A stretch of DNA of 64,000 nt from Pararhodonellum marinum (GTDB lineage: Bacteria; Bacteroidota; Bacteroidia; Cytophagales; Cyclobacteriaceae), in the NCBI RefSeq assembly GCF_015354735.1, contig NZ_JACEFJ010000009.1:1-64000 (forward strand), given 5' to 3'. This document shows positions 53,525 to 63,293 of the stretch, piece by piece (the first letter of the stretch is position 1; each line of letters begins with the position of its first letter). The translations under genes and the position numbers were made by a program. The notes beneath the pieces were generated by a model. It worked only from the letters and a program-made list of their open reading frames with translations, was not told where the DNA came from and made no database searches.

Positions 53525-54814
53525 TTAAGTAATTGACTTTATGGCTTCTTGGTGGGCATTCAGAATTTTGCTGATTTCTTCCTCGCCCAATGCGGTGGAA
53601 AGAAACAGACTCTCAAATTGTGAAGGGGCGAGGTAGATGCCTTGATGGAGCATTTCCTGGAAATATTTTCCAAACAATACAGTGTCAGATTTTTTGGCAG
53701 ATTCAAAATCATAAACCTTTTCTTGGGTAAAGAAAAGCGAATACATGCTGCCGATGTGGTTGAGGGTATAATTCATACCATTGGTATGGAGATTTTCCCT
53801 GATGCCCTTTGTGATTTTTTCCCCTATTTGGTCCAATTTGGGATAAACTTCAGGATGGTCATTTAAATAGTGCAGCATGGTGAGTCCTGCTGCCATGGCA
53901 ATTGGATTGCCGGATAGGGTCCCGGCCTGATACACTGGTCCTGCAGGAGATACAAAATCCATGATTTCTTTTTTGCCTCCATAGGCCCCAACAGGCAATC
54001 CTCCTCCTATGATTTTACCTAAAGTGGTCATGTCAGGTGTTACCCCGAAACGTTCCTGGGCACCGCCTTTAGCCAGTCTAAAACCAGTCATGACCTCGTC
54101 AAAAATCAACACGATCGCTTCCTTGGTACAAAGATCCCGAATAGCTTCGAGGTAGCCTTTTTTTGGTAAAACCAATCCCATGTTTCCAGGAACAGGTTCT
54201 AAAATCAGAGCAGCTATTTCCCCTTTATTGGCTTCAATTAGTTTTTCGAGTGCTTCAAAGTCATTGAAAGGGGCCAATAAGGTGTCTTTGGCAGTTCCCT
54301 TAGTGACGCCCGGAGAATCGGGTTGCCCCATGGTGATAGCTCCAGAGCCTGCTGATATCAAAAAAGAATCTCCATGACCATGGTAATGGCCTTCCATTTT
54401 GATGAATTTATCCTTTCCCGTATAGCCCCTGGCTACCCGGATGGCTGACATGGTGGCTTCAGTGCCGGAATTGACCATTCTTACCTTTTCAACAGAAGGA
54501 ACCATTTGGGTGATCAGTTCGGCGATTTCCACTTCCCGAGCCGTGGGAGCCCCAAAGGAAGTGCCGCTTTCAATGGCTTTTCGGATAGCTTCCTGAATCA
54601 TTTCAGGATTGTGGCCTAGGATCATGGGCCCCCAGCTGTTGATCAATTCAATGTAAGCATTGTCATCCTCATCATAAATGTATGCACCTTTGGCCTTTTT
54701 GATAAAAATTGGATTTCCCCCTACAGCCCTAAATGCCCTAACGGGTGAATTCACTCCACCGGGTATAAAATGCTGGGCTTTTTCGAATAACTTATGACTT
54801 TGTTGCGTCTGCAT
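53525..54814 (-). CDS. hemL: Glutamate-1-semialdehyde 2,1-aminomutase
   Basis: 429 residues from the ATG at 54814 (the frame is open further only with TTG). N-terminal MQTQQSHKLFEKAQHFIPGG and VNSPVRAFRAVGGNPIFI are the HemL start; SGTEATMSAIRVARGYTGK binds PLP phosphate, LIFDEVMTGFR holds the conserved Asp and TLGKIIGGGLPVGAYGG the PLP lysine. It makes 5-aminolevulinate for heme via the glutamate (C5) route. The gene lies 10 bases after the LpoA-like gene, on the same strand; hemA is not in the window. Confidence 0.96.
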   Translation of the reverse strand: MQTQQSHKLFEKAQHFIPGGVNSPVRAFRAVGGNPIFIKKAKGAYIYDEDDNAYIELINSWGPMILGHNPEMIQEAIRKAIESGTSFGAPTAREVEIAELITQMVPSVEKVRMVNSGTEATMSAIRVARGYTGKDKFIKMEGHYHGHGDSFLISAGSGAITMGQPDSPGVTKGTAKDTLLAPFNDFEALEKLIEANKGEIAALILEPVPGNMGLVLPKKGYLEAIRDLCTKEAIVLIFDEVMTGFRLAKGGAQERFGVTPDMTTLGKIIGGGLPVGAYGGKKEIMDFVSPAGPVYQAGTLSGNPIAMAAGLTMLHYLNDHPEVYPKLDQIGEKITKGIRENLHTNGMNYTLNHIGSMYSLFFTQEKVYDFESAKKSDTVLFGKYFQEMLHQGIYLAPSQFESLFLSTALGEEEISKILNAHQEAIKSIT

Positions 54815-54824
54815 GAGTAGTTTG

Positions 54825-56492
54825 TTAATCAATTACCAAGTTACCATTCTCTAAAGTAATTATTGGCACATGTTTGTTGAACCGGGTTCGGGAGAAATCA
54901 TATCCTAACGTCACCTTACCCTTTTTAAAACCATTTTTGTCCAAGTTTTTTCTTAAGTCAAATCCGGCTTTCTGATTGATGGATTCCACCACCCAATGAA
55001 GCAAATCATAACCGAGATGGGTATTGTAGGAAGGATAAATATGGTATTGTTCAAAAAATTGGTTACGGAAATCATCCACATGTTCATTGTTGAAGTCAAC
55101 TGTATTGTTGGCCACAAAATGGAAATTTTCTGATTCCAGCATTTCAAAGCTGGCAAAATTAAAGTAGAGCCAGCTGTCCATAACGATCACGGGAACTTCT
55201 GAAGTAATGGATTCCAGAACCGAAAAAGTGGATGAAGCTACATTGGGATCGTCAGAAAAAATCACCAACTGATCTGCTTGAAGTTCGCCTTGCCCCCTAA
55301 TGCCCAAATCTGCGAAAAAATTCCTCATATCCCGCTCATCTACTTTCTTGTTACTCACTATTTGATAACCCTTTTCCTGGGCCAAAGTTGCAAATTCCTT
55401 GGAAAGCACCTCATCTCGTGTACTACCAGAATAGGCAATGGCCACTCTTCTCCCAGGAAGATTGGCCTGAAAATAACGAAGAATTCCTTGGGAAATGGAT
55501 TCCACAGAGGGCCTGAATAGATAAGAGAATTCCATTGTCTGCATTTCCTTATTTAAATTGGAAAGAGGATTAATAAATGGGATTTTGTGGATCTCTGCAA
55601 AAGTAGAAACCAACTCCGATTCTTCAGGGTAAATGGGGCCAATGATCACATCAGCCAATTTTAAAAAGGGATCATTGAGGATACGCTTTACTCGATCTGT
55701 TTTCCGCTCAGTGTCAAAAGTGCGGATCACGATATCTACGCCAGCATCTTTGGCCTCTACGGCAGCCATATTGATGCCCTGATAAAGTTCGAAAACAAAG
55801 TTATTGCCGTTTAGTCGGCTAGTGCCACTGCCTCCGCTGTAATTGAAAGGCAAAATGACTGCCACTTCCAGGGTTTTGTTTAGGGTTCTGGTTTCCGGAA
55901 CTTCACCCAACTCACCCTGGGCATTGATATTTTTGATTCTGCCATATGCAGTCGCTTCCGAGGCAGACATGATTGATTGTCTTTCAAGTTGATTTTTGAG
56001 AGCAACAATGTATCCCCGATTTTTTTGATATTTATTTAGATTACCGACAAGAAAGCTTACCGAAGCATCATCAAGGTATTTGAAACTGGCTTTTTCGGCT
56101 TCTTCTCTAATGTTCGGATCTTTGATTTGATCAATGATGTTCAGAGCGTCATTGTATTTTTTTTCCTCAAAATTGGCCAGGGCCATAAGGTATCTGGCAT
56201 CATCTTTCTTTACCCAATCCCCATTTTCCAATAAAGGTTGGAGGGAGGTTTTTGCCAATTCAAATTGTCCATTCTGAAAAGCTGCACGTCCAAAATGGTA
56301 CCTTGCGTATTGGGAAAGCGGGCCATAGTTCCTGCTATCCATGTAAGGCCGGAGGAGGTCCATCCCTTCAGAAAAGTTACCGTAACCGATCAGGGTTTTC
56401 GCTCTTTTATAGCTTGCCAGTTCATCTTGGGCCTGGAGGATTTGGACATTAAAAAAAAATATGGACCAAAATAGGATGAAAGTAGTTCTCAT
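54825..56492 (-). CDS. TPR plus type-I periplasmic-binding-protein (LpoA-like architecture)
   Basis: 555 residues from the ATG at 56492. Signal peptide FILFWSIFFFNVQILQAQ with no lipobox cysteine. Residues about 20-190 are helical repeats of TPR type (YKRAKTLIGYGNFSEGMDLL, YHFGRAAFQNGQFELAKTSL, ARYLMALANFEEKKYNDALN). The rest is a type-I periplasmic binding fold (VAVILPFNYSGGSG, VIIGPIYPEESELVSTFAEI, RRVAIAYSG, DQLVIFSDDPN, VIVMDSWLYFNF). The TPR plus PBP-I layout is that of LpoA, the outer-membrane activator of penicillin-binding protein 1A in gamma-proteobacteria. A similar role is only an analogy. Confidence 0.75.
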   Translation of the reverse strand: MRTTFILFWSIFFFNVQILQAQDELASYKRAKTLIGYGNFSEGMDLLRPYMDSRNYGPLSQYARYHFGRAAFQNGQFELAKTSLQPLLENGDWVKKDDARYLMALANFEEKKYNDALNIIDQIKDPNIREEAEKASFKYLDDASVSFLVGNLNKYQKNRGYIVALKNQLERQSIMSASEATAYGRIKNINAQGELGEVPETRTLNKTLEVAVILPFNYSGGSGTSRLNGNNFVFELYQGINMAAVEAKDAGVDIVIRTFDTERKTDRVKRILNDPFLKLADVIIGPIYPEESELVSTFAEIHKIPFINPLSNLNKEMQTMEFSYLFRPSVESISQGILRYFQANLPGRRVAIAYSGSTRDEVLSKEFATLAQEKGYQIVSNKKVDERDMRNFFADLGIRGQGELQADQLVIFSDDPNVASSTFSVLESITSEVPVIVMDSWLYFNFASFEMLESENFHFVANNTVDFNNEHVDDFRNQFFEQYHIYPSYNTHLGYDLLHWVVESINQKAGFDLRKNLDKNGFKKGKVTLGYDFSRTRFNKHVPIITLENGNLVID

Positions 56493-56753
56493 GTGTTGAT
56501 TGGATTTCGGAAATAAAATCAAATATTATACCTTAATTTCCCTGATCCGAAATTAAAACTTTTTGGCGGACTTAAACAAGCGAAAAGCCTATTTGGGAAA
56601 AACCAATTAAATCGATTGGTTCAAATAAGGTTTTCAGGATCTAATGCGCTGAAGTTGTTTTGCAAATTTGGATTGACCCTGAAGATAGTCTTGAGGGAAA
56701 CAACTTTATTTCATAAATTATTACACAAAGTAGCTTTCACGTAGTACAAAGGC

Positions 56754-58283
56754 CTATTCCCACTCTATGGTTGCCGGTGGTTTTGAAGAAATGTCATAGA
56801 CCACACGGTTGACCCCTTTTACCCTATTGATGATTTCATTGGAGATTTTACCAAGAAACTCATAAGGAAGGTGAATCCAGTCGGCTGTCATGCCATCTAC
56901 TGAACCTACCGCCCGAAGCGCAACGACACGCTCATAAGTCCGTTCGTCGCCCATCACTCCTACCGACTGAATAGGCAGTAAGATGGCTCCCGCTTGCCAA
57001 ACTTCGTCATACAAGCCACTTTCTTTCAGACCCTGAATAAAAATATGATCCACTTCTTGTAAGGTATGCACTTTTTCGGGAGTGATGTCTCCTAAAATAC
57101 GGATGGCCAAACCAGGACCCGGGAAGGGATGGCGTCCTACAATGCTTTCCGGGATCTCCAAGGCTCTTCCCACCTCCCTGACCCCGTCTTTGAAAAGGGT
57201 ATTGAGTGGCTCGACCACTTGGAGTTTCATGAAATCAGGCAAACCACCCACATTGTGGTGAGATTTGATGGTAGCAGAAGGTCCATTGACGGAAACAGAT
57301 TCGATCACATCTGGATAAATGGTTCCCTGTCCGAGCCATTTCACTCCTGGAATCTTATGGGATTCATCATCAAATACCTCGATAAACACTCTTCCGATTG
57401 CCTTTCGTTTGGCTTCTGGATCACTGATGCCCGCCAAAGCATCATAGAAACGCTTTTTAGCATCTACTCCAATAACATTTAATCCCAAATGCTGGTAAGA
57501 ATCCAGCACCTCTTGGTATTCATTTTTCCTGAGTAGTCCATTGTCCACGAAAACGCAGGTGAGGTTATTGCCGATCGCTCGGTGGATGAGCGTTGCGGCT
57601 ACCGAGGAGTCTACTCCTCCGGAAAGTCCCATGACTACTTTATCATTCCCTATTTTTTCTTTGAGTTCTGCGATAGAGGCATCGATGAAAACATCAGAAG
57701 TCCAATCTTGAGAGCAGTCGCAGATTTGGACTACAAAGTTTCTCAAAAGATTCTTTCCTTCCGTGGAATGGGTGACTTCTGGATGAAATTGGATACCATA
57801 AGTATCCTCCCCTTCAATTTTAAATGCTGCTACCCTGACAGAAGGGGTACTGGCAATGACCTTAAAACCTTCAGGCAATTCTCTGATGGTGTCCCCGTGT
57901 GACATCCACACCTGGGTGCCATGGGTCATTTCTTTCAAAAGATCATAATGAGTGTCCAAGTGAGTCAGATTGGCTCTTCCATATTCCCGGATTTCGGAAG
58001 GGAGTACTTCACCCCCATATTTCTGGGCCATCAGTTGGGATCCGTAGCAGACCCCCAAAATGGGTAGTTTGCCTCTAAACTGGTCAAGGTCCAAATCCGG
58101 AGATCCTTCGTCCCTCACTGAACAGGGACTTCCGGAGAGAATGATTCCTTTGATGTCTGGGGTGATTTCTGGAATTTTGTTGAATGGGTGGATTTCGCAA
58201 TATACATTGAGTTCCCTTACCCTACGTGCAATCAGCTGTGTATATTGGGAACCGAAGTCTAAAATCAGGATTTGTTCTGCCAT
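56754..58283 (-). CDS. guaA: GMP synthase (glutamine-hydrolysing)
   Basis: 509 residues from the ATG at 58283. N-terminal class I glutamine amidotransferase domain with [15 protein letters not shown], nucleophile in [11 protein letters not shown] and [13 protein letters not shown]-pyrophosphatase loop [15 protein letters not shown]-terminal dimerisation domain ending [13 protein letters not shown]. It converts XMP to GMP. A perfect -7 box TACCTTTG lies at 58287-58294 on this strand, 4 bases before the start codon, so the message may be leaderless. Confidence 0.98.
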   Translation of the reverse strand: MAEQILILDFGSQYTQLIARRVRELNVYCEIHPFNKIPEITPDIKGIILSGSPCSVRDEGSPDLDLDQFRGKLPILGVCYGSQLMAQKYGGEVLPSEIREYGRANLTHLDTHYDLLKEMTHGTQVWMSHGDTIRELPEGFKVIASTPSVRVAAFKIEGEDTYGIQFHPEVTHSTEGKNLLRNFVVQICDCSQDWTSDVFIDASIAELKEKIGNDKVVMGLSGGVDSSVAATLIHRAIGNNLTCVFVDNGLLRKNEYQEVLDSYQHLGLNVIGVDAKKRFYDALAGISDPEAKRKAIGRVFIEVFDDESHKIPGVKWLGQGTIYPDVIESVSVNGPSATIKSHHNVGGLPDFMKLQVVEPLNTLFKDGVREVGRALEIPESIVGRHPFPGPGLAIRILGDITPEKVHTLQEVDHIFIQGLKESGLYDEVWQAGAILLPIQSVGVMGDERTYERVVALRAVGSVDGMTADWIHLPYEFLGKISNEIINRVKGVNRVVYDISSKPPATIEWE

Positions 58284-58286
58284 GCG

Positions 58287-58317
58287 CAAAGGTACATAGG
58301 ACCCTTAAAAGGAGAAA
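58287..58317 (-). promoter_or_regulatory. guaA promoter, possibly leaderless
   Basis: Minus strand: TTTC at 58317-58314, a 19-base spacer, TACCTTTG at 58294-58287. The spacing is the same as in the two tRNA promoters, with one mismatch in the -33 box. The start codon begins 4 bases after the box, close to the expected transcription start. Confidence 0.5.
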
Positions 58318-58372
58318 ATGATCAGGGTTATTTTTCAGAATATTATTTTGTAGTCCTAGCCCTTATATGCTA

Positions 58373-58827
58373 CTAAAGGTCACATACAACATTTGAGAAC
58401 CCTATACCTAAATTGATATTGAAAAATAGGTTATTGAATGGGGTTCTCTGATCACTCATGGTTCCAAATGGCAAGGTACCTACCGTAAATTTCACGTAAA
58501 GATCTAACCTGTCTAAACCATGAGAGAATGACCTCTCCACCGGGGTCAATCTTATGTTAGGGTGGGAAATGACGGAGTGACCAAAACTTTCTCTCCATCC
58601 GGCAAGTTCGAGGTATCCTGGTGCTACCCAATCCAGAAAAGGAAAATGTCGTCATTGATGGTGCCTCTCTTTACAAGCAAAGAATGGCTAAATAAATATC
58701 TTCCCAGATGATTTTCATAGAAGAAGGAATATTCATTCAGAAATTCCAAAAAAATATTGCACTTGACCAAAAATATTACTGGTTCAGGAGGTACTGAAGG
58801 AGAAATTGCATTGAAGGTGTGTTTTTT
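58373..58827 (-). pseudogene. Remnant of a decayed gene with a frameshift
   Basis: On the minus strand, a frame open from 58827 to 58624 (reading ... EYSFFYENHLGRYLF ... VKRGTINDD) runs into another open from 58651 to 58373 (FPFLDWVAPGYLELAGWRES ... LDRLDLYVKFTVGTLPFGTM ... NLFFNINLGIGFSNVV). Joined through a one-step frameshift near 58624-58651 they make a coherent C-terminal part that looks like the last strands of an envelope or barrel protein. There is no good start. Neither part has an assigned family. Confidence 0.45.
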
Positions 58828-58866
58828 TCAATCTTGAATGGGCGACCACGAAAAGAAAGCGAGCTT

Positions 58867-59916
58867 TTACTGCCCTTTTTTCACTGCCCTCAACCCAAAA
58901 GCCAATCCGGGGTTTTTCACCAATAGGTCATCAAAATCCTGGTCGGAGAATCCTTCTTTTTGGAGGATGGGAATGAGTGTGTCAAAAATGGCAGTAAAAC
59001 CTATGAAGTCACCACCCTCAGGTTCTCCCGGGCTGTACCAACCTGCATCATGGGAAATGAGCACATGATCTAAAATTTGATTTTCTTTGGCAAAAACAAG
59101 TCGCTCAACATGCCTTTCCACATCCCATACAACCCCATCTAAGCTGATCCAGCAACCTCTTTTGGCTCCCTCCATATAAAGGTCAAAATTTTTTTCTTGT
59201 TGGGCATGTACCCAGATAAACGCATCAGGACTGACTCCTACCGATTGAAGGATGTCCAATTGCTGCTTGGCTGCCATCCATGGCCCGGTATGTGAAGCTA
59301 TGACCATGCCTGTTGCCAGGTGGGTTAGCCCAGCGGCCTTTACGATTTTTTGATCTACTTCAGACAATGGGTCCTGGGCATTAACAGAAATTTTGATAAA
59401 ACCTGGTTTGATGCCTGTATCTTCAATACCATTCTCAAATTCAAAAATCCATCTGGAAGCCAATTGCTCTGCGGTTTCCATATGGACATGCACGGGAAGA
59501 TACTTGCCATCAACCGCGCCGTAGTATCCTGTATTGGTCAAAAATTGTATTCCTGTACGTTTGCTTAATGCCTGGAGAAGTTCAGGATCTCTTCCCAAAT
59601 ATGCCGGTGTGCATTCAATTATGGTGTTCACACCATGAGCTTTTAATTCCAATAAATAGGGGAGAACCCTTTCCATTACCGAATCTCTGTTCCAGCGATG
59701 GTAACCTACTTCCTCAGCACCAATAAAATTCACCAAAATATGCTCATGGATCAATGTTTTGCCCAAATTTTTACTGTTGACAATGCCATCAACCGAATAA
59801 ATCTGGACGTTCTTTTGGCAGGAAATTAAAGAAATAATCAAAAAACCGATCAATAATTGCAAACAAATTAATTGTTTGCAATTATTCTTATTGTTGCATG
59901 GAGAGTTGTGGCTCAT
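58867..59916 (-). CDS. Phosphotriesterase family lipoprotein (amidohydrolase fold)
   Basis: 349 residues. After a polar leader, LLIGFLIISLISC gives a lipobox (LISC). The metal-binding set of phosphotriesterase-like lactonases/PHP proteins is complete: TLIHEHILV (HxH), GFIKISVN (carboxylated Lys), VIASHTGPW and WVHAQQEKNFD (two His) and LISHDAGWYSPGEPEGGD (Asp). Natural substrates of relatives are often lactones; phosphotriesterase activity tends to be a side reaction. The start overlaps the end of the upstream gene by 29 bases, so translation is probably coupled. Confidence 0.9.
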   Translation of the reverse strand: MSHNSPCNNKNNCKQLICLQLLIGFLIISLISCQKNVQIYSVDGIVNSKNLGKTLIHEHILVNFIGAEEVGYHRWNRDSVMERVLPYLLELKAHGVNTIIECTPAYLGRDPELLQALSKRTGIQFLTNTGYYGAVDGKYLPVHVHMETAEQLASRWIFEFENGIEDTGIKPGFIKISVNAQDPLSEVDQKIVKAAGLTHLATGMVIASHTGPWMAAKQQLDILQSVGVSPDAFIWVHAQQEKNFDLYMEGAKRGCWISLDGVVWDVERHVERLVFAKENQILDHVLISHDAGWYSPGEPEGGDFIGFTAIFDTLIPILQKEGFSDQDFDDLLVKNPGLAFGLRAVKKGQ

Positions 59917-60643
59917 CTGGAATTTTGATCAGGGTGGTCATTTGTTTGCAGGTATAGGTTTTGAGTCCTACTTTCATTAGTGATTCTCTGATGGTGTTTG
60001 CGCTCTTTAAATTAATTCTCACTTTATACAAATGATTCCTAATTCCTGTTTCATCCATGGCATACATTTCCTTGGTTTCATAACTGATGCGGGCAGCGAT
60101 TTCCTCCAGGGTATATCCAGTCATTTCCAAATTTTGACCGCTATATTGGCTTTTTTGCAGAATGCCTTTTTCGGTTTGATACAGGGCGGCTTTTAATTTA
60201 GTGCGGTCTTCAAGTCTGATACAGGTTTTCACCATTAGTAATTCCTCTCTCTGAATATTGAATGAACCCTCTTCGACCCATGTATCCAAGACCAATTTCA
60301 GAAATTCCTCACTGCGCTCTTGACCGGGATGCTTAAGAGTCAAAAAGTAATTTTCACGATTGACACCCTTGCCGAATTCATATTGATTTTGACCAAATAC
60401 CTCCTCCATGATCTGGGATAATTTTCCGCCCACTTGCTTAAATTCGGGTCCACTTGAACTACTAATTCCTTGTAGGCCTGTTTTATCGAACTTTTCAAGA
60501 ATAAGCGTAAACCGAGGATGTTCAATGGAAACCAAAAGGGTTTTTTGAGCATCAACCTTTGTTGGGAAACCCTGTGCAAAAAGGTTGGGAAAGGCAGTGA
60601 GAAAACCCATAATCGTTAAGGCTATACAGAGTTCCTTTTTCAT
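59888..60643 (-). CDS. Secreted hypothetical protein
   Basis: 251 residues with a signal peptide (ALTIMGFLTAFPNLFAQG). The mature protein is alpha/beta with charged segments (RFTLILEKFDKTGLQG, NYFLTLKHPGQERSEEF) and two cysteines; I recognise no family. Its gene overlaps the phosphotriesterase-like gene by 29 bases and is transcribed first, which suggests a shared envelope function. Confidence 0.75.
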   Translation of the reverse strand: MKKELCIALTIMGFLTAFPNLFAQGFPTKVDAQKTLLVSIEHPRFTLILEKFDKTGLQGISSSSGPEFKQVGGKLSQIMEEVFGQNQYEFGKGVNRENYFLTLKHPGQERSEEFLKLVLDTWVEEGSFNIQREELLMVKTCIRLEDRTKLKAALYQTEKGILQKSQYSGQNLEMTGYTLEEIAARISYETKEMYAMDETGIRNHLYKVRINLKSANTIRESLMKVGLKTYTCKQMTTLIKIPDEPQLSMQQ

Positions 60644-60795
60644 GGTCGGGTTGAGTAGTATGTATGTTTAGTACTCGAAATTATTCATTCTATGAGAAAA
60701 AGTGTAATAAATAGGCACTTTTTCTGGGAAGTAGAGTGATGCTATTCCCTATTCTAAACTTGGTGATTATGCTAATTTTGGTAAAAACGTTTTTT

Positions 60796-61800
60796 TCAAT
60801 CATCACCCTGCTCTCCGGCAAAAAGCGTATTAAGTTCCTCCGAGCTTATATTTTCCTCTTCTTCCAGATACCGACCAAAAACAGCCGAGTTCCCATGTGT
60901 AAGGTATACTTTTTCAGCTTGGGTCGCCTTGATGGCAGTGATCAATCCATCCCAATCTGCATGGTCCGATAAGATAAAACCAATGTCTGCAGCTCTTCTC
61001 CTTCGGGTTCCCCTTACAGCCATCCATCCAGAACAGATGCCAGTCCGATAGGGGCTGAATTTCCGCATCCAAGGTGTGCCCATCGCTGAAGGTGGAGCCA
61101 AAATCATGGCCTTTCGAAAATTTTCTTTGGTAATATCTCCCGACACTTTTGTTACATCAGGCACATCAAGTTGATTGGCCAACAGCGCCTGATTGGTATT
61201 CCAAATAGCCCCATGGCAATACAATGGCCCGATATCCTGATTTAATCCTCTTAATATCCTTTGGGCTTTGCCAAGAGAGTAGGCGAAAAGGACAGAAGCC
61301 CTGCCATGTTCTGCATTTTTTCGCCACCACTCATTGATGGCAGCAAATATGCTCTCTTGAGGTTCCCAGCGATAAATAGGTAAACCAAAGGTGCATTCTG
61401 ATACAAATTCGTGACATTTGATGGGTTCAAAGGCTGTCGAAAAACCATCATCTTCAGTTTTGTAATCGCCACTTACCACCACGACCTTCCCTTCATGCTC
61501 CAACCTTATTTGGGAAGAACCGGGAATGTGGCCGGCAGGATGAAGAGAGAGTTTGACCCCGTTGAGGTAGACCGGTGAGTTGTAGTCCAGGGTTTGTAAT
61601 GAAATCTCAGGCCCGAGTCTTAATTTCATCACCTCTGCTGATTGCTTGTGGGCAAGGTAGTGATTCATACCCCATCTGGAATGGTCTGCGTGGGCATGGG
61701 TGATGACCGCTTTGTCCACAGGTTTCCAAGGATCAATAAATAACCCTGCTTGTGGACAATAAAGCCCTTTTTCAGTCAATTCGATCAGAGATTTAGCCAT
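60796..61800 (-). CDS. Ligase-associated DNA exonuclease (metallo-beta-lactamase fold)
   Basis: 334 residues from the ATG at 61800. VITHAHADHSRWGMNHY is the HxHxDH zinc motif, with HPAGHIPGSSQIRLE, VVVSGDYKTEDDG and FILSDHADWDGLI; the beta-CASP part follows the SNM1-like exonuclease pattern. In many bacteria this gene is next to an ATP-dependent DNA ligase and a DEXH helicase; here neither neighbour encodes them. A role in DNA repair is inferred from family only. Confidence 0.9.
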   Translation of the reverse strand: MAKSLIELTEKGLYCPQAGLFIDPWKPVDKAVITHAHADHSRWGMNHYLAHKQSAEVMKLRLGPEISLQTLDYNSPVYLNGVKLSLHPAGHIPGSSQIRLEHEGKVVVVSGDYKTEDDGFSTAFEPIKCHEFVSECTFGLPIYRWEPQESIFAAINEWWRKNAEHGRASVLFAYSLGKAQRILRGLNQDIGPLYCHGAIWNTNQALLANQLDVPDVTKVSGDITKENFRKAMILAPPSAMGTPWMRKFSPYRTGICSGWMAVRGTRRRRAADIGFILSDHADWDGLITAIKATQAEKVYLTHGNSAVFGRYLEEEENISSEELNTLFAGEQGDD

Positions 61801-61857
61801 GAGGATTGATGAGATGCTTGTTAAATGTAGCAAAAAAATATCAGCTTGATTTCAGTC

Positions 61858-62484
61858 CTAAATCTCTTGTATTGGCTGATCAGGTTTGGGGTAGCTGAGA
61901 CGTCCCAGTTTTTTGCCGATATGATAAGTATCCAGCCCACTCACAGTTACGGTATCAAGAACATTCAAGTCCAACATTCCGTCAAAACCCAACCCCTTTT
62001 CCGCAACCCAGAAATGTTGAATTTCCCCTATGACCAATACGGTGTCATTGACTTTTAAGGTTTGGTTTTCAACGAGGTAACAACCCATTTTTACTTGAGA
62101 GGGAACAACAAATGGTGCAGGGAAGTCTTCCAGATAAACTTCTTCTAATCCTGTGGCCTTAAATTCTGAAACAGCATACCTTGCCGCTGTCTGATGAGCT
62201 GCTTTATAAAAGGAGGAACTCACATGATTGAGGGTAAAATACCCCGTATCCAGAATGTTTTCAAGGGTGTGCCTTTCCACGGTATGGGGTCTGAATAAGA
62301 TTCCTATCAGGGGCGGGGTAGCTCCAATGTGGAATACCTGTGAAAATGGGGCTAAATTTGTCTCTCCATTCCTGTTCTGGGAGCCGATTAGGTGGAGGCT
62401 TTTGTATCCAGTGATGCTATTGACAAGATTTCTTCTGAAATCACTCGGCGCATCCAATAGCTGTTTTCTGGTAATATGTCTCAT
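61858..62484 (-). CDS. Flavin reductase family protein
   Basis: 208 residues of the FMN-binding split-barrel fold: LVNSITGYKSLHLIGSQNRN, GETNLAPFSQVFHIGATPPL, IGILFRPHTVERHTLENILD, TGYFTLNHVSSSFYKAAHQT, and ...VLVIGEIQHFWV. It likely binds FMN and uses NAD(P)H, supplying reduced flavin to a partner oxygenase or enzyme. The stop of the upstream gene overlaps its ATG by one base (TAATG). It is part of a set of minus-strand genes running in from the right edge of the window. Confidence 0.9.
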   Translation of the reverse strand: MRHITRKQLLDAPSDFRRNLVNSITGYKSLHLIGSQNRNGETNLAPFSQVFHIGATPPLIGILFRPHTVERHTLENILDTGYFTLNHVSSSFYKAAHQTAARYAVSEFKATGLEEVYLEDFPAPFVVPSQVKMGCYLVENQTLKVNDTVLVIGEIQHFWVAEKGLGFDGMLDLNVLDTVTVSGLDTYHIGKKLGRLSYPKPDQPIQEI

Positions 62485-62927
62485 TAGGTAAGAATCGCTT
62501 CCTCAACAGAGTCGCAATACTGAATGTCTAGTCGGTCGATGACATTATCTGGATGGTTTTGGATGATTTGAGCCTTGGCAATCATCACCATTTTCTCAAA
62601 CCACTTTTCAGAAGGAAGAATTTTTCGGTGCACATTCAGGCCGTATTCCAACATCTCTGCTTTCCACACCAGGAAATACCATTCCATACTTGGCTGGTGA
62701 AAAGCCCTCAGGGCACGTTTATCAAAAATGAACTTGTGGTATTTTCCACCTTTTACAATTTTTGAAATTTTATGGAAAGTCTCTTTGAAGTCCTCTATAG
62801 GTACATAGTCCACCAATAATTCACAGATAATGATTCCGTTGTCACCGTCAGCAAGGACTTTGCTGTATTTCTCTTCAAAAACCAATTGGAAATGGTGGTT
62901 TTCCGTTATACTGATCAGGTCATTCAT
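62484..62927 (-). CDS. Hypothetical STAS/SEC14-like protein
   Basis: 147 residues, cytoplasmic. IVKGGKYHKFIFDKRALRAF is the kind of strand-helix unit of STAS-like (SpoIIAA-type) domains, and EILVDYVPIEDFKETFHKIS another; C-terminal part WFEKMVMIAKAQIIQNHPDN. No enzyme motif. It is coupled by a one-base overlap to the flavin reductase. STAS-like assignment is moderate. Confidence 0.6.
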   Translation of the reverse strand: MNDLISITENHHFQLVFEEKYSKVLADGDNGIIICELLVDYVPIEDFKETFHKISKIVKGGKYHKFIFDKRALRAFHQPSMEWYFLVWKAEMLEYGLNVHRKILPSEKWFEKMVMIAKAQIIQNHPDNVIDRLDIQYCDSVEEAILT

Positions 62928-62946
62928 GATGGCTTAGGTTTTGGTA

Positions 62947-63219
62947 TTATAGGAATGTGTTTCTTTTCAAATTGTGCTTATGGGTCATTTCTTCACGAAA
63001 CTGATCCATGTTTTCCTCCAGTTTAATGGCGTATTCTAGCGTGGTTTTCATCATTTCCTGTTGGGAATTGATCTGTTCTTTTAAGCGGTGTAATTCCTGA
63101 TTCATTTCTGCCATTTTGAGGTCATATTCCTTTTTCAACCGCTCTTTTTCAAGCTGGGCTTTCTTAAGTTCTTCCTTGAAAATCAAAAATGATTCCGGTG
63201 GGGTCTTCATAATCATCAT
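62947..63219 (-). CDS. Short coiled-coil hypothetical protein
   Basis: 90 residues dominated by one long helix with heptad spacing (KEELKKAQLEKERLKKEYDL, EMNQELHRLKEQINSQ, MKTTLEYAIKLEENMDQF). No signal peptide, no catalytic motif. The start is uncertain among ATGs at 63219, 63216 and 63210. It lies between the SDR gene and the STAS-like gene on the same strand. Confidence 0.6.
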   Translation of the reverse strand: MMIMKTPPESFLIFKEELKKAQLEKERLKKEYDLKMAEMNQELHRLKEQINSQQEMMKTTLEYAIKLEENMDQFREEMTHKHNLKRNTFL

Positions 63220-63293
63220 ACTTTAATCAATTGGGATCATACCCTATTCCAACTACACTTTTTTAATCTGATTGTTTTAAAAAATGGGAATTT

